From Gallionella sp. (GTDB taxonomy: Bacteria; Pseudomonadota; Gammaproteobacteria; Burkholderiales; Gallionellaceae), in assembly GCA_028714075.1 (NCBI GenBank), contig JAQTMZ010000002.1, forward strand, positions 62,001 through 126,000: a stretch of DNA of 64,000 bases, in the 5' to 3' direction. The notes under the pieces were generated by a model that saw nothing but the letters and a program-made list of their open reading frames with translations, ran no database searches and had not been told where the DNA came from. Position numbers and translations under genes: made by a program. Shown here in pieces: positions 1 through 8,119 of this stretch; within the stretch, counting starts at the first letter, position 1; every line of letters begins with the position of its first letter.

Positions 1-993
1 ATATGACTTGCTGACATTGTCGAGTTCCGCCACCAGCTTGCCGGAGCGCTCGCCGGTATCCACGCTCATCTCGACCTTGCCGAGTTTCTCGCGGCGCGCC
101 GAACGCTCGCGGCGCAATTGTTCCAGGCGCAGCACGCGGCCTTCGTTGCGCACACGGCGCGCTTTGACGCCTTGGCGTATCCACACCTCTTCCTGCGCCA
201 GCACCTTGTCGAACTTGGCGTTCACCACCGCCTCGTCGCTCAACATGCGCTCCTTGATCGCCTGATAGGCGGAAAAATTGCCGGGAAAACTCGCCAGCTT
301 GCCGCGATCCAGTTCGACGATGCGCGTGGCGACGTTGTCCAGAAAACGCCGGTCATGGGTGACGAACAACACGCTGCCGACAAAATTATTCAGCAGCCCT
401 TCCAGCCACTCGATGGACTCGAAATCCAGATGGTTGGTCGGCTCGTCGAGGATCAATACATCCGGCTCGGCCACCAGCGCCTGCGCCAACGCGACACGCT
501 TGCGCTGCCCGCCGGACATCTCGCCGACGCGTTTGTCCGGGTCCAGATCCAGTTTGGCGATCGCGGTCTCGATGCGCGCCTGCACCGACCAGCCGTCTTG
601 TGCTTCCAATTGGGTCTGCAAGTGCTGCATTTCTTCCAGCAGCTTGTCGTAGTCGGCATCCGGCTCGGAGAGTTGATGGGATACATGGTGGTAATCATGC
701 AACAGCTTTTGCAGCTTGCCCAAACCTTTCGCCACCGCATCGAACACCGTGTCGTCGGCATCCAGCACCGGCTCCTGACTGACATAGCAGATCCGCGCGG
801 TCGGCGCGCGCCATACCAGCCCGTCATCCAGATTCCCCTGGGCAGCGAGCACGCGCATCATGCTCGACTTGCCGCCGCCGTTGCGCCCGATCAGCCCGAC
901 GCGCTCGCCCTCATCGAGTTGAAAGTCGGCATGATCGAGCAGCGCGACATGGCCGAATGCGAGGCACGCCTTATCGAGGGTAATGAATGGCAT
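1..993 (-). CDS. uup: ABC-F ATPase Uup (C-terminus beyond the window)
   Basis: Soluble ABC-F protein with no membrane domain; the family acts on ribosomes or DNA intermediates. Visible in the 331 N-terminal residues are Walker A GRNGGGKS (about 36-43), the signature MSGGQRKR (about 158), Walker B VLILDEPTNHLD (about 180-192), and then the charged linker rich in RRERSARREKLGK that precedes the second ATPase domain. The ATG at 993 opens MPFITLDKACLAFG, the normal family start. The gene runs off the left edge, so the second nucleotide-binding domain and any C-terminal coiled coil are not seen. It could be another ABC-F paralogue, but the linker and order fit Uup best. Confidence 0.85.
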   Translation of the reverse strand, partial: MPFITLDKACLAFGHVALLDHADFQLDEGERVGLIGRNGGGKSSMMRVLAAQGNLDDGLVWRAPTARICYVSQEPVLDADDTVFDAVAKGLGKLQKLLHDYHHVSHQLSEPDADYDKLLEEMQHLQTQLEAQDGWSVQARIETAIAKLDLDPDKRVGEMSGGQRKRVALAQALVAEPDVLILDEPTNHLDFESIEWLEGLLNNFVGSVLFVTHDRRFLDNVATRIVELDRGKLASFPGNFSAYQAIKERMLSDEAVVNAKFDKVLAQEEVWIRQGVKARRVRNEGRVLRLEQLRRERSARREKLGKVEMSVDTGERSGKLVAELDNVSKSY

Positions 994-1002
994 AAATAAA
1001 AA

Positions 1003-1440
1003 CTACTTTCTTGAAAGTGCAGATTGATAAATAAAAGAAAAACCCACCGCCCAGCCCGCCACCGCGATATAACCGAACGCGACGGCAAGTTTTGACAGCA
1101 CCATTGCCGCACCGCGGCTTTCCATCAGGTGATGGACAAAAGGAAAGATGAACAGCATGGCAGCCAGCAAATTCGCCGCCAGCACCAGACGATGGCCGAC
1201 GCGAAAACCGTTCCCTTCCGGCTTGCCCTGCGGCGGCAACCTGCCGCCGAGAAAATACTGCGCCAGGAACACCGCGCCGAACAACAGCAGCGCGCCAACG
1301 ATGCGCCCCGGAATGCCTTCTTCCGGCGTTTCGACACCGCACAGGCTCAACACGCCACGCCCGACGGCAGCCACCCAGCCCATCGCCAGCGTTTGCGGGA
1401 TCAGAAACCACGCGGCAAACAGATTGATACGGGCCTGCAT
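1003..1440 (-). CDS. Small conserved membrane protein, function unknown
   Basis: A protein of 145 residues with about four hydrophobic segments (near residues 5-25, 45-62, 88-105 and 118-138), so an integral inner-membrane protein. I do not recognise a family with a known function. The ATG at 1440 is preferred because AGGA lies about 6 bases upstream; an in-frame TTG at 1470 would add ten residues but has no clear ribosome site. It lies 9 bp upstream of uup on the same strand and is probably co-transcribed with it. Confidence 0.7.
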   Translation of the reverse strand: MQARINLFAAWFLIPQTLAMGWVAAVGRGVLSLCGVETPEEGIPGRIVGALLLFGAVFLAQYFLGGRLPPQGKPEGNGFRVGHRLVLAANLLAAMLFIFPFVHHLMESRGAAMVLSKLAVAFGYIAVAGWAVGFSFIYQSALSRK

Positions 1441-1499
1441 AAGTTTTCCTGGGGGATAATTTTTTTCCAAACGGCGCGCATGATACCAGTCAAGCTTTA

Positions 1500-1640
1500 G
1501 GATGCCTCTATAAATTCAAAACCCCAAGCGAGGCAAGGCGCGAGGGAAATTTTAGCGCGCCGCATATGTTTGATATGCAAGCGTTAAAATTTATCGAGTA
1601 ACGCAGTATCGCGACGGGGTTTGGATTTATAGAGGTGTCC
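1500..1640. repeat. Imperfect palindrome of about 140 bp, MITE-like
   Basis: The outer arms CCTCTATAAATTCAAAACCCC (left) and GGGGTTTGGATTTATAGAGG (right) are near-perfect inverted copies. The symmetry continues inward through AAATTTTAGCGC / GCGTTAAAATTT to the centre GCATATgtttgATATGC. No open frame spans it. It sits 41 bp in front of the tRNA-Arg gene. The structure suggests a small non-autonomous mobile element or a large REP-type palindrome; no flanking duplication was identified with certainty. Confidence 0.6.
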
Positions 1641-1681
1641 TGTATGGATTACAGCGCATTTCAGCTAGAATGCTAACCGCT

Positions 1682-1756
1682 GTCCTCGTAGTTAAATGGA
1701 TATAACCGGCCCCTCCTAAGGGTCAATTACAGGTTCGATTCCTGTCGAGGACACCA
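1682..1756 (+). tRNA. tRNA-Arg (anticodon CCT)
   Basis: The acceptor arms GTCCTCG and CGAGGAC pair perfectly, discriminator A is followed by an encoded CCA, and the T-arm ACAGGTTCGATTCCTGT is canonical. The anticodon stem GGCCC/GGGTC encloses the loop CTCCTAA, giving anticodon CCT, which reads AGG (Arg). Confidence 0.95.
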
Positions 1757-1887
1757 ATTTTATTCTCTCTTCTCGCGCCGCGAGGCCTTCCTGCTCCTGC
1801 CATGCGCGCCGGGCTTTACGCTGGTTACAGCGGGGCTGACAAGCCTGTCGCTCATGAGATGGTGGTTCAAGTGATGGAAAACCTTAA

Positions 1888-2655
1888 TTGCCAAACACAT
1901 TGCTAACGATAGCGGACAAGATCGACGCCGTCCTGCCGCAGACGCAGTGCGGCAAGTGCGGCTATCCCGGTTGCAGGCCTTACGCCGAGGCCATCGCCAA
2001 CGGGGAGGCGGACATCAATAAATGCCCTCCCGGCGGCGAAGAAGGCATCCGCGAACTGGCGGATTTGCTCGGCGTCGCATTCAAGCCGTTCGGCGCAGAC
2101 GTCGTACTCAAGCCGCCAGCGGTCGCCTTCATCGACGAAAACCTTTGCATCGGCTGCACGCTGTGCATCCAGGCCTGCCCGGTCGATGCGATTTCCGGCG
2201 CGTCCAAACTGATGCACACCATCATCGCCCCGCTGTGCACCGGCTGCGAACTGTGCGTCGCGCCCTGCCCGGTGGATTGCATCAGCATGCTGCCGTTGCC
2301 GCAGCAGATGCTGACGCGCGATCAGAAACACACCGCCGCAAATGCCGCGCGGGAACGCTACCGGTTTCGCCTCGAACGCAGCGAGCGCGACAAACGCGAG
2401 AAGGCCGAGAGGCTGGCGCAGAAAGAACAGGCTGCCGCGAAACCGGTTGCCGCGCTGGAGACTGATGCGCAAGCTCTGATCCAGGCCGCACTGGAACGTG
2501 CCAAGGCGCAGGCCGCCGCCATCAAGCCGCAGAATACCGCGCAACTGACCCCCGCACAGCAAGCGCAGATCGCCGAGATCGAAGCGCGCCGCGCCAAGGC
2601 TCACGAACCGGCGCATACACTGGATGTACCACATAAACACAAGAATGAAGATTGA
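1888..2655 (+). CDS. rsxB: RnfB/RsxB-type electron transport ferredoxin
   Basis: Iron-sulfur subunit of the Rnf/Rsx type. The N-terminal four-Cys domain is seen in CGKCGYPGC followed by a distal Cys (residues about 21-46), then two 4Fe-4S motifs [12 protein letters not shown] (about 88-99) and [12 protein letters not shown] (about 118-129). The C-terminal 110 residues are a charged Ala/Lys/Glu helix. The N-terminal membrane anchor of E. coli RsxB is missing, so this is the short soluble form. The TTG start at 1888 follows GGAAA; a TTG at 1900 is an alternative. In gammaproteobacteria rnf ends in nth; here nth lies just downstream but no other rnf subunit is present. Confidence 0.85.
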   Translation: MPNTLLTIADKIDAVLPQTQCGKCGYPGCRPYAEAIANGEADINKCPPGGEEGIRELADLLGVAFKPFGADVVLKPPAVAFIDENLCIGCTLCIQACPVDAISGASKLMHTIIAPLCTGCELCVAPCPVDCISMLPLPQQMLTRDQKHTAANAARERYRFRLERSERDKREKAERLAQKEQAAAKPVAALETDAQALIQAALERAKAQAAAIKPQNTAQLTPAQQAQIAEIEARRAKAHEPAHTLDVPHKHKNED

Positions 2656-2718
2656 TCCTGCGTTGCATGGATGTTGACAGGAATAACAGTATCTACGCCA
2701 ACCACAACTGCTTCAGTG

Positions 2719-2724
2719 TACAAT
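2719..2724 (+). promoter_or_regulatory. Candidate -10 box for hicBA
   Basis: TACAAT lies 25 bp before the hicB start, in a locally AT-richer stretch. No good -35 hexamer at 16-18 bp spacing was found, so this is only suggestive; HicB-type antitoxins usually repress such a promoter. Confidence 0.2.
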
Positions 2725-2748
2725 TTCGTCGTCGCCATGGAGATTGAT

Positions 2749-2964
2749 ATGACACACCAATTTGATGTGATTGTTGAAAAAGATTCGGCGGGATATTTTG
2801 TAGCCTCGGTTCCGGCGCTGCCGGGCTGCCATACGCAGGCCAAGTCACTCGACACTTTGATGGAACGCATCCGCGAGGCTATCGAGCTTTGTCTTGAAGT
2901 TCAGGGTGACGCAACGGAACCGCTCGATTTTGTCGGAGTGCAACGCATCTCGGTTGCCGCATGA
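2749..2964 (+). CDS. hicB: HicB-family antitoxin
   Basis: A protein of 71 residues with the HicB fold signature: FDVIVEKDSAGYFVASVPALPGC, then a helix containing LMERIREAIELCLE. It would bind and neutralise HicA, and probably autoregulates. There is no obvious C-terminal DNA-binding extension, so DNA binding may need the complex. The ATG at 2749 is chosen because GGAG stands 7 bases upstream and it gives the usual family length; an in-frame upstream start at 2671 would add a non-conserved leader. It overlaps hicA by 4 bp (ATGA), so translation is coupled. The pair interrupts rsxB and nth, which suggests later insertion. Confidence 0.85.
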   Translation: MTHQFDVIVEKDSAGYFVASVPALPGCHTQAKSLDTLMERIREAIELCLEVQGDATEPLDFVGVQRISVAA

Positions 2965-3185
2965 CATCCCTGCCCAGCCTGACTGGCAAGGAGTTGTTGT
3001 CGATCTTGAAGAAAGCCAGTTTTGAAGTGCTCCGCGTCAAGGGCAGTCATCATTTCATTCATCATCTGGATGGCCGCTCGACCGTCGTACCTGTTCACTC
3101 CGGCGAAACCATAGGGCCGGGATTATTCGCCAAAATTCTGCGTGACTGCGAACTGAACCGCGAGCAATTTCAAAAACTTCTTTAG
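2961..3185 (+). CDS. hicA: HicA-family mRNA interferase toxin
   Basis: A protein of 74 residues of the HicA/YcfA family, with a dsRNA-binding-like fold that cleaves mRNA. The hallmark catalytic His sits in VKGSHHFIHH, after the N-terminal LTGKELLSILKKASFEV helix, and a conserved VVPVHSGETIGPGLFAKILRD segment follows. The length is normal and the catalytic residue is intact, so the toxin looks functional. It is coupled to hicB by a 4-bp overlap. Confidence 0.88.
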   Translation: MTSLPSLTGKELLSILKKASFEVLRVKGSHHFIHHLDGRSTVVPVHSGETIGPGLFAKILRDCELNREQFQKLL

Positions 3186-3230
3186 CTCGTCCAGCGTATA
3201 GCATTACACCCGCTAATTGGTGCTCTATCC

Positions 3231-3863
3231 ATGACCCCCACCAAACGTCTCGAAATCTTCACGCGCTTCCGCGCCGCCAGCCCGCATCCGAAAACCGAGC
3301 TGGAATATTCCACGCCGTTCGAGCTGCTGGTGGCGGTGCTGCTGTCGGCACAGGCCACCGATATCAGCGTCAACGCAGCGACGCGGCAACTGTTTCCGGT
3401 CGCGAACACGCCGCAGGCGCTGCTCGATCTCGGCGAGGAAAAACTGCGCGAGTATGTGCAGCGCATCGGGCTGTACAAGACCAAGGCCAAGCACCTGATG
3501 CAGACCTGCCGCCTGCTGGTGGAACAGCATGGCGGCATCGTGCCGCAGACCGGCGCGGCGCTGGAAGCCCTGCCCGGCGTGGGGCACAAGACCGCCAACG
3601 TGATTCTCAACACCGCCTTCGGCCAGCCCACCATCGCGGTGGACACACATGTGTTCCGCGTCGCCAACCGCACCGGCATCGCGCCCGGCAAGGATGTGCT
3701 GGAAGTGGAGCGGCAGTTGTTAAAATTTGTGCCGGACGAATTCAAGCACAATGCACACCACTGGCTGATCCTGCACGGGCGCTATGTGTGCCAGGCGCGC
3801 AAACCGAAATGCGGCGCATGCCTCATCAACGACCTGTGCGAATATCCTGAGAAAGAGCTCTGA
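3231..3863 (+). CDS. nth: Endonuclease III (DNA glycosylase/AP lyase)
   Basis: Base-excision repair enzyme for oxidised pyrimidines. The helix-hairpin-helix motif LPGVGHKTAN (about residues 112-121) carries the catalytic Lys, VDTHVFR holds the catalytic Asp, and the C-terminal iron-sulfur cluster is C-x6-C-x2-C-x5-C (CQARKPKCGACLINDLC). The length of 210 residues is standard. It overlaps the next gene by one base (TGATG), indicating coupled translation. Confidence 0.95.
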   Translation: MTPTKRLEIFTRFRAASPHPKTELEYSTPFELLVAVLLSAQATDISVNAATRQLFPVANTPQALLDLGEEKLREYVQRIGLYKTKAKHLMQTCRLLVEQHGGIVPQTGAALEALPGVGHKTANVILNTAFGQPTIAVDTHVFRVANRTGIAPGKDVLEVERQLLKFVPDEFKHNAHHWLILHGRYVCQARKPKCGACLINDLCEYPEKEL

Positions 3864-4288
3864 TGTTTTTTAACCCGTCGCGCGACGAAGCGCGCAACTT
3901 TTTATTCGAGTCCTGGCGCAAGCGCAGGGCCGGTGAATTGCTCACGCCGCTGGAAGACCTCGCCGCGCAACTCATCGGCAAGCATCCCGAATACCATGCG
4001 GTACTGGAGAATCCGGAGCACCACCAGGACAAGGACTACCTGCCGGAACAAGGCGCGCCCAACCCGTTCCTGCACCTGATGATGCACCTCACCATCGAGG
4101 AGCAAATCTCCATCAACCAGCCGGCGGGAATACGCGCGCATTTCGCGCGCCTGACCCGGCAATACGAATCGGAACACGACGCGCAACACCGCATGATGGA
4201 GTGCCTCGGCGAGATGGTGTGGCAGGCGCAACGCGACCGCACCCAGCCGGATGCGGCTGTCTATTTTGGTTGCTTGGAAAGACAATGA
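3863..4288 (+). CDS. DUF1841 family protein
   Basis: A soluble protein of 141 residues matching the beta/gammaproteobacterial DUF1841 family, recognised from the opening MFFNPSRDEARNFLFESWRK and the central HLTIEEQISINQPAGIR. The function is unknown. It is rich in His and Glu (several HPEYHAVL, EHHQDKDY, HLMMHL runs), which could hint at metal binding, but no catalytic motif is apparent. It is translationally coupled to nth. Confidence 0.85.
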   Translation: MFFNPSRDEARNFLFESWRKRRAGELLTPLEDLAAQLIGKHPEYHAVLENPEHHQDKDYLPEQGAPNPFLHLMMHLTIEEQISINQPAGIRAHFARLTRQYESEHDAQHRMMECLGEMVWQAQRDRTQPDAAVYFGCLERQ

Positions 4289-4293
4289 ATTCC

Positions 4294-4348
4294 GTAGGAG
4301 CGGGCCATGCCCGCGAATCACCTGATCGCGGGCATGGCCCGCTCCTAC
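4294..4348. repeat. REP-like palindrome with 22-23 bp arms
   Basis: The arms GTAGGAGCGGGCCATGCCCG and CGGGCATGGCCCGCTCCTAC are exact inverted copies that continue a few bases inward. The element lies between the convergent DUF1841 and LytTR genes and may also work as a bidirectional terminator, although neither side has a long T run. Confidence 0.7.
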
Positions 4349-4355
4349 AAGTCTG

Positions 4356-4394
4356 GTAGGGTGGAAAAACGCCGGAGGCGTGAATCCACCCTAC
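4356..4394. repeat. Second palindrome, GTAGGGTGGA family
   Basis: The arms GTAGGGTGGA and TCCACCCTAC flank a smaller inner hairpin (ACGCCGGAGGCGT). It lies 7 bp from the preceding palindrome, so two unrelated palindromic repeat families sit side by side. Confidence 0.6.
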
Positions 4395-4415
4395 GAAAAA
4401 CTGCGTTTTTCAAAA

Positions 4416-5228
4416 TCAGCCAAACTCCTTGACGATATGCTGCTGGCGGCGACTGATCGCGATCAGCTCATCCAGGCCTTTCAGCTTGACCATCCAGCCG
4501 CTGCCCTCGCCTTCTTCGCCGCCGCTTTTCTCGAAGCCTTCGATACCCTCCTTGGCCACCAGGCAGTTGCGGTGAACCCGCACGAAGCGCGTGGCGAATT
4601 CCTTTTCCAGGGCGGTGAGCGATTCTTCCAGCAGGTATTCGCGTTCGGCGGTGCGCACCGTGACGTATTTCAACTCGGCGCGCAGGAACAACACCTTCTC
4701 GACAGGGATCAGATGAATCTTGCCGCGCTCGTGGATGGAGAGGAATTTGCGCGGCTCGGGCAACAGTTCGTGCAGCACTTCAGTTTGCACCGGCACGGCT
4801 TCGCGTGCGCGGGTCAGCGCCTCGAACAGGCGCCCGAGGCGGATCGGCTTGAGCAGGTAATCGATCGCGTGCAGTTCAAATGCCTTGATCGCGTAGGTAT
4901 CGTAAGCGGTGGTGAAGATGATCACCGGCGGCCACTTCGGCGGGCTTTGGATCGGCCCATCGGCAGGAGCAAAGACAGGCTTGGGCATTTTTTGAATGTG
5001 CTGCGCGAGCTCGATGCCGTCCATCTGCGGCATGCGAATATCCAGCAGCACCACGTCGACGGGCGTTTTCATCAGCATTTCCAACGCTTCCTGGCCGTTG
5101 CCCGCCTCGCCCACCACCACCAGCGCCAACTGGTCGCTGCAGTCATTCAGCAGGTCGCGCAAGCGGCTGCGCGCGGGCGGCTCGTCGTCCACGATGAAAA
5201 CGCGCAGAGCCAGTTCGATAACGCTCAT
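4416..5228 (-). CDS. LytTR-family (AlgR-like) response regulator
   Basis: A two-component regulator of 270 residues. The receiver domain (about 8-145) has the acidic pair DDE (15-17) and phospho-acceptor Asp in VDVVLLDIRMPQMDG; the conserved Thr and Lys lie in IIFTTAYDTYAIKAF and DYLLKP. A LytTR DNA-binding domain follows (about 165-265; FLSIHERGKIHLIPVEKV, VRVHRNCLVAK). An unusual stretch of about 17 residues (VFAPADGPIQSPPKWPP) interrupts the receiver before its fourth beta strand. It overlaps the kinase gene by 4 bp. The AlgZ/AlgR pair of Pseudomonas is likewise next to argH, which supports an AlgR-like assignment, but its targets here are unknown. Confidence 0.88.
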   Translation of the reverse strand: MSVIELALRVFIVDDEPPARSRLRDLLNDCSDQLALVVVGEAGNGQEALEMLMKTPVDVVLLDIRMPQMDGIELAQHIQKMPKPVFAPADGPIQSPPKWPPVIIFTTAYDTYAIKAFELHAIDYLLKPIRLGRLFEALTRAREAVPVQTEVLHELLPEPRKFLSIHERGKIHLIPVEKVLFLRAELKYVTVRTAEREYLLEESLTALEKEFATRFVRVHRNCLVAKEGIEGFEKSGGEEGEGSGWMVKLKGLDELIAISRRQQHIVKEFG

Positions 5229-6352
5229 ATTGTTTTCTCCTTCATGCAGGGCAGCATTATTTCCACGCGATAAAAATCCTTGCCGCTTTCAACCTGGTAG
5301 CGCGCCTCGGCATCGAACAGCAAATCCAGGCGTTCGCGGATATTCTGCAACGCCATTCTGTTGCCGGTGTGCGGTCGCGTCAATTTCCTGAATTTGCCGG
5401 AGCCGGTTGGGCTTCCCGCATCCTCCTGCGGCAAGGATCCCGGTGCGGCATTTTGCGCTTCATCGCCGCGCGCTGCGCAAGGATTCTCTACCCCGAGCCG
5501 CAGCTTATCGCCGCTGCGGCTCAACACGATGTTGATGCAACCGCCTTGCGACAACGATTCAATACCGTGATACACGGCGTTTTCCAGCAACGGTTGCAAC
5601 AGCAGCGGCGGGATCAGCATGTCATCCGGCACATCCTGAATTTGCCAGTCCACGCGCAACCGTTCGCCCATGCGCAATTGCTCCAGCGCGATGTATTGCT
5701 TGCTCAACTCGATTTCCTGGCGCAACGGTACAAGGTCTTGCGCATCCGACATCGCCATGCGGAACAAGTCCGCCATATCTTCCAGCGCGGTCTCGGCCTG
5801 TTTGGGCTGGGTGCGCACGATGCCGAGCACGGCGTTGATGGTGTTGAACAGAAAATGCGGGCGGATGCGCGCGCGCAACACCTGCAAACGCGCATCGTGC
5901 AAAGCGCGCGACAACACCTGGCTGCGCCAGCGGAAATATGCCAGCAAAATGCCGCACACCAGCATGCCGAGCAAGGCATAGCGCACCACATCGAACCAAG
6001 CATCATCGTGACCCAGCGGGTGATACAGTTCGCCGCCGAAGTGATAGATGGACAGCGTCAACACCACCACCACCACGTTCACTGCCAGCACGCCGTGCCA
6101 ATAGGCAAGCCGGCTCAGCCACGGCTGCGCCGCCCACAGCAACAGCAGCGCAGACAACAATATCGGCGTGAGCAGCGCGGCGATCTGCATCATCAGCTGC
6201 GGCACGTCCGCCCATCTGCCCGCCTGCAACAATGCCTGCAACAATGCCAGCCCGTTGCAGGCCAGCAAAATACGCAGCGTCACGCCGAGGTTGCGGAAAT
6301 TGGGCAACGTATCGGGCCAGGCTTTTTGTTTTATACTGCGCGGGTTATTCAT
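5225..6352 (-). CDS. LytS/AlgZ-type sensor histidine kinase
   Basis: A membrane kinase of 375 residues. About four hydrophobic segments occupy residues 25-150. A short helix leads into the His_kinase motif [17 protein letters not shown], with phospho-acceptor His near residue 170. The ATPase region has [14 protein letters not shown] (N-box) and later [11 protein letters not shown] Gly/Pro/Ala-rich insert (about 300-325) separates the ATPase strands. It is the partner of the downstream LytTR regulator, with a 4-bp overlap. Its start is only 43 bp from the divergent argH start, so the two promoter regions must overlap. Confidence 0.85.
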   Translation of the reverse strand: MNNPRSIKQKAWPDTLPNFRNLGVTLRILLACNGLALLQALLQAGRWADVPQLMMQIAALLTPILLSALLLLWAAQPWLSRLAYWHGVLAVNVVVVVLTLSIYHFGGELYHPLGHDDAWFDVVRYALLGMLVCGILLAYFRWRSQVLSRALHDARLQVLRARIRPHFLFNTINAVLGIVRTQPKQAETALEDMADLFRMAMSDAQDLVPLRQEIELSKQYIALEQLRMGERLRVDWQIQDVPDDMLIPPLLLQPLLENAVYHGIESLSQGGCINIVLSRSGDKLRLGVENPCAARGDEAQNAAPGSLPQEDAGSPTGSGKFRKLTRPHTGNRMALQNIRERLDLLFDAEARYQVESGKDFYRVEIMLPCMKEKTI

Positions 6353-6395
6353 GGCGGGAAAGTTTACCGCCTTTCAGGGGCGAGCGGGGGCAACA

Positions 6396-7832
6396 ATGCA
6401 AGATCCAACACAAGATAAAAATCCAATGCACGAAAAAAACCCAATACAAAACAAAAACGACGATACCTGGTCGGGGCGTTTTAACGAACCGGTGGCGGAA
6501 CTGGTGAAGCGCTACACCGCGTCGGTGGGTTTCGACCACAAGCTGGCTCTGTTCGACATTCAAGGTTCGCTGGCGCACGCGCAGATGCTGGCGGCTTGCG
6601 ACATCATCGGATTACAGGACTTGAAGGATATTCAGCGCGGTCTCGGGCAAATCGAAAATGAAATTCTGTGCGGCGAATTCGCCTGGTCGCTGGACCTGGA
6701 AGACGTGCATCTCAATATCGAGAAACGCCTCACGACACTGGTCGGCGATGCCGGCAAACGCCTGCACACCGGGCGTTCGCGCAACGACCAGGTGGCGACC
6801 GATGTGCGCCTGTATCTGCGCCACGCGATTGACGACCTGCTGCAACTAATCAAGGCGTTGCAAAGCGCGCTGCTCGACCTCGCCGAAAACCATACAAACA
6901 CCATCATGCCCGGTTTCACGCATTTGCAGGTCGCGCAGCCGATCAGCTTCGCGCATCACCTGATGGCGTACTACGAGATGCTCAAGCGCGATGCGGAACG
7001 CCTGCGTGATTGCCGCAAGCGCGTGAACCGCCTGCCACTGGGCGCAGCGGCTTTGGCCGGAACCAGTTACCCGATCAAGCGCGAGTATGTCGCCGAACTA
7101 TTGGGCTTTGACGGCGTATGCGAGAACTCGCTGGACGCGGTGTCGGATCGCGACTTCGCCATCGAATTCACCGCCTGTGCCGCGCTGATCATGACGCACC
7201 TGTCGCGCTTCTCCGAGGAACTGATCCTGTGGATGAGCCCGCGCTTCGGCTTCATCGACATCGCCGACCGTTTCTGCACCGGCTCGTCGATCATGCCGCA
7301 GAAGAAGAATCCCGACGTGCCCGAGCTGGTGCGCGGCAAGACCGGACGCGTCAACGGCCATCTGGTCGCGCTGCTGACGCTGATGAAAGGCCAGCCGCTG
7401 GCCTACAACAAGGACAACCAGGAAGACAAGGAGCCGCTGTTCGACACGGTGGAAACACTGACGCAAACCCTGCGCATCTACGCCGACATGATCGGCGGCA
7501 TCAAGGTCAAGCCGGAGGCCATGCGCAGCGCGGCATTGCAGGGCTATGCCACCGCCACCGACCTGGCCGATTATCTGGTGAAGAAGGGCGTGCCATTCCG
7601 CGATGCGCATGAAGCCGTAGCGCAGGCGGTGCGCTTCGCAGAGCAGCGCGGCTGCGACCTGGGCGACATCGGTCTCGCCGAATTGCAGCAGTTCTCCGCC
7701 CTGATCGGCGATGACGTGTACCAGGTGCTGTCGCTGGAAGGCTCGCTCGCCAGCCGCAACCACACCGGCGGAACCGCGCCGAACCAGGTTGTCGCCGCGA
7801 TTGCACGGGCGCGTACCAACCTCACCAAATAG
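6396..7832 (+). CDS. argH: Argininosuccinate lyase
   Basis: Last step of arginine synthesis: argininosuccinate to arginine plus fumarate. Recognised from WSGRF near the N-terminus, [13 protein letters not shown], the fumarase/lyase signature [12 protein letters not shown] carrying the catalytic Ser loop, and [12 protein letters not shown]. The protein has 478 residues, slightly long because of a polar N-terminal tail of about 22 residues rich in Lys, Asn and Gln. The ATG at 6396 follows GGGGG by 5 bases; ATG codons further in (6426) remain possible. A TATACT hexamer at 6332-6337, inside the start of the divergent kinase gene, is a candidate -10. Confidence 0.95.
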   Translation: MQDPTQDKNPMHEKNPIQNKNDDTWSGRFNEPVAELVKRYTASVGFDHKLALFDIQGSLAHAQMLAACDIIGLQDLKDIQRGLGQIENEILCGEFAWSLDLEDVHLNIEKRLTTLVGDAGKRLHTGRSRNDQVATDVRLYLRHAIDDLLQLIKALQSALLDLAENHTNTIMPGFTHLQVAQPISFAHHLMAYYEMLKRDAERLRDCRKRVNRLPLGAAALAGTSYPIKREYVAELLGFDGVCENSLDAVSDRDFAIEFTACAALIMTHLSRFSEELILWMSPRFGFIDIADRFCTGSSIMPQKKNPDVPELVRGKTGRVNGHLVALLTLMKGQPLAYNKDNQEDKEPLFDTVETLTQTLRIYADMIGGIKVKPEAMRSAALQGYATATDLADYLVKKGVPFRDAHEAVAQAVRFAEQRGCDLGDIGLAELQQFSALIGDDVYQVLSLEGSLASRNHTGGTAPNQVVAAIARARTNLTK

Positions 7833-8119
7833 CTTGGGGGAACCTCTAGAATTCAGTACGCAGGCTGGGTAAAGCCTGTTCTGAACTGGCCGAAGGACAT
7901 AGCGTACCCACAGCAGAGGCACCGTACCCCTGCTTTTCCCATTTACTCCAGTTCGTCCCGCCTGGGTTTATCAAAAAAACCCCAAAGGCACATCCTGCAA
8001 TCACACGATGCAACGCTCCGGATAATTCGTAATAAATCAAAAGGGTTGTGGTGCATTGTTGCGAAATACTTTAATATCTGCGGCGCAACTTGCCCGACAA
8101 CGGGTATCAGGGGGTGGCA
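7833..8119. other. Intergenic region upstream of the signalling block
   Basis: About 287 bp between argH and the CHASE2-kinase gene. Only low-quality open frames are present. A weak hairpin GGGTTT...AAACCC at about 7964-7983 could act in termination of argH but lacks a T run. The promoter of the following long operon is expected here; no convincing -35/-10 pair was identified. Confidence 0.4.

Noticed and set aside
118-999. Long plus-strand open frame of 293 codons
   Set aside because: It is the complement of uup, whose Walker motifs and linker are clear on the other strand.
4380-5273. Plus-strand frame of 297 codons
   Set aside because: Shadow of the LytTR regulator gene; His/Gln-rich composition typical of antisense frames.
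5369-6418. Plus-strand frame of 349 codons
   Set aside because: Antisense to the sensor kinase; no recognisable protein features.
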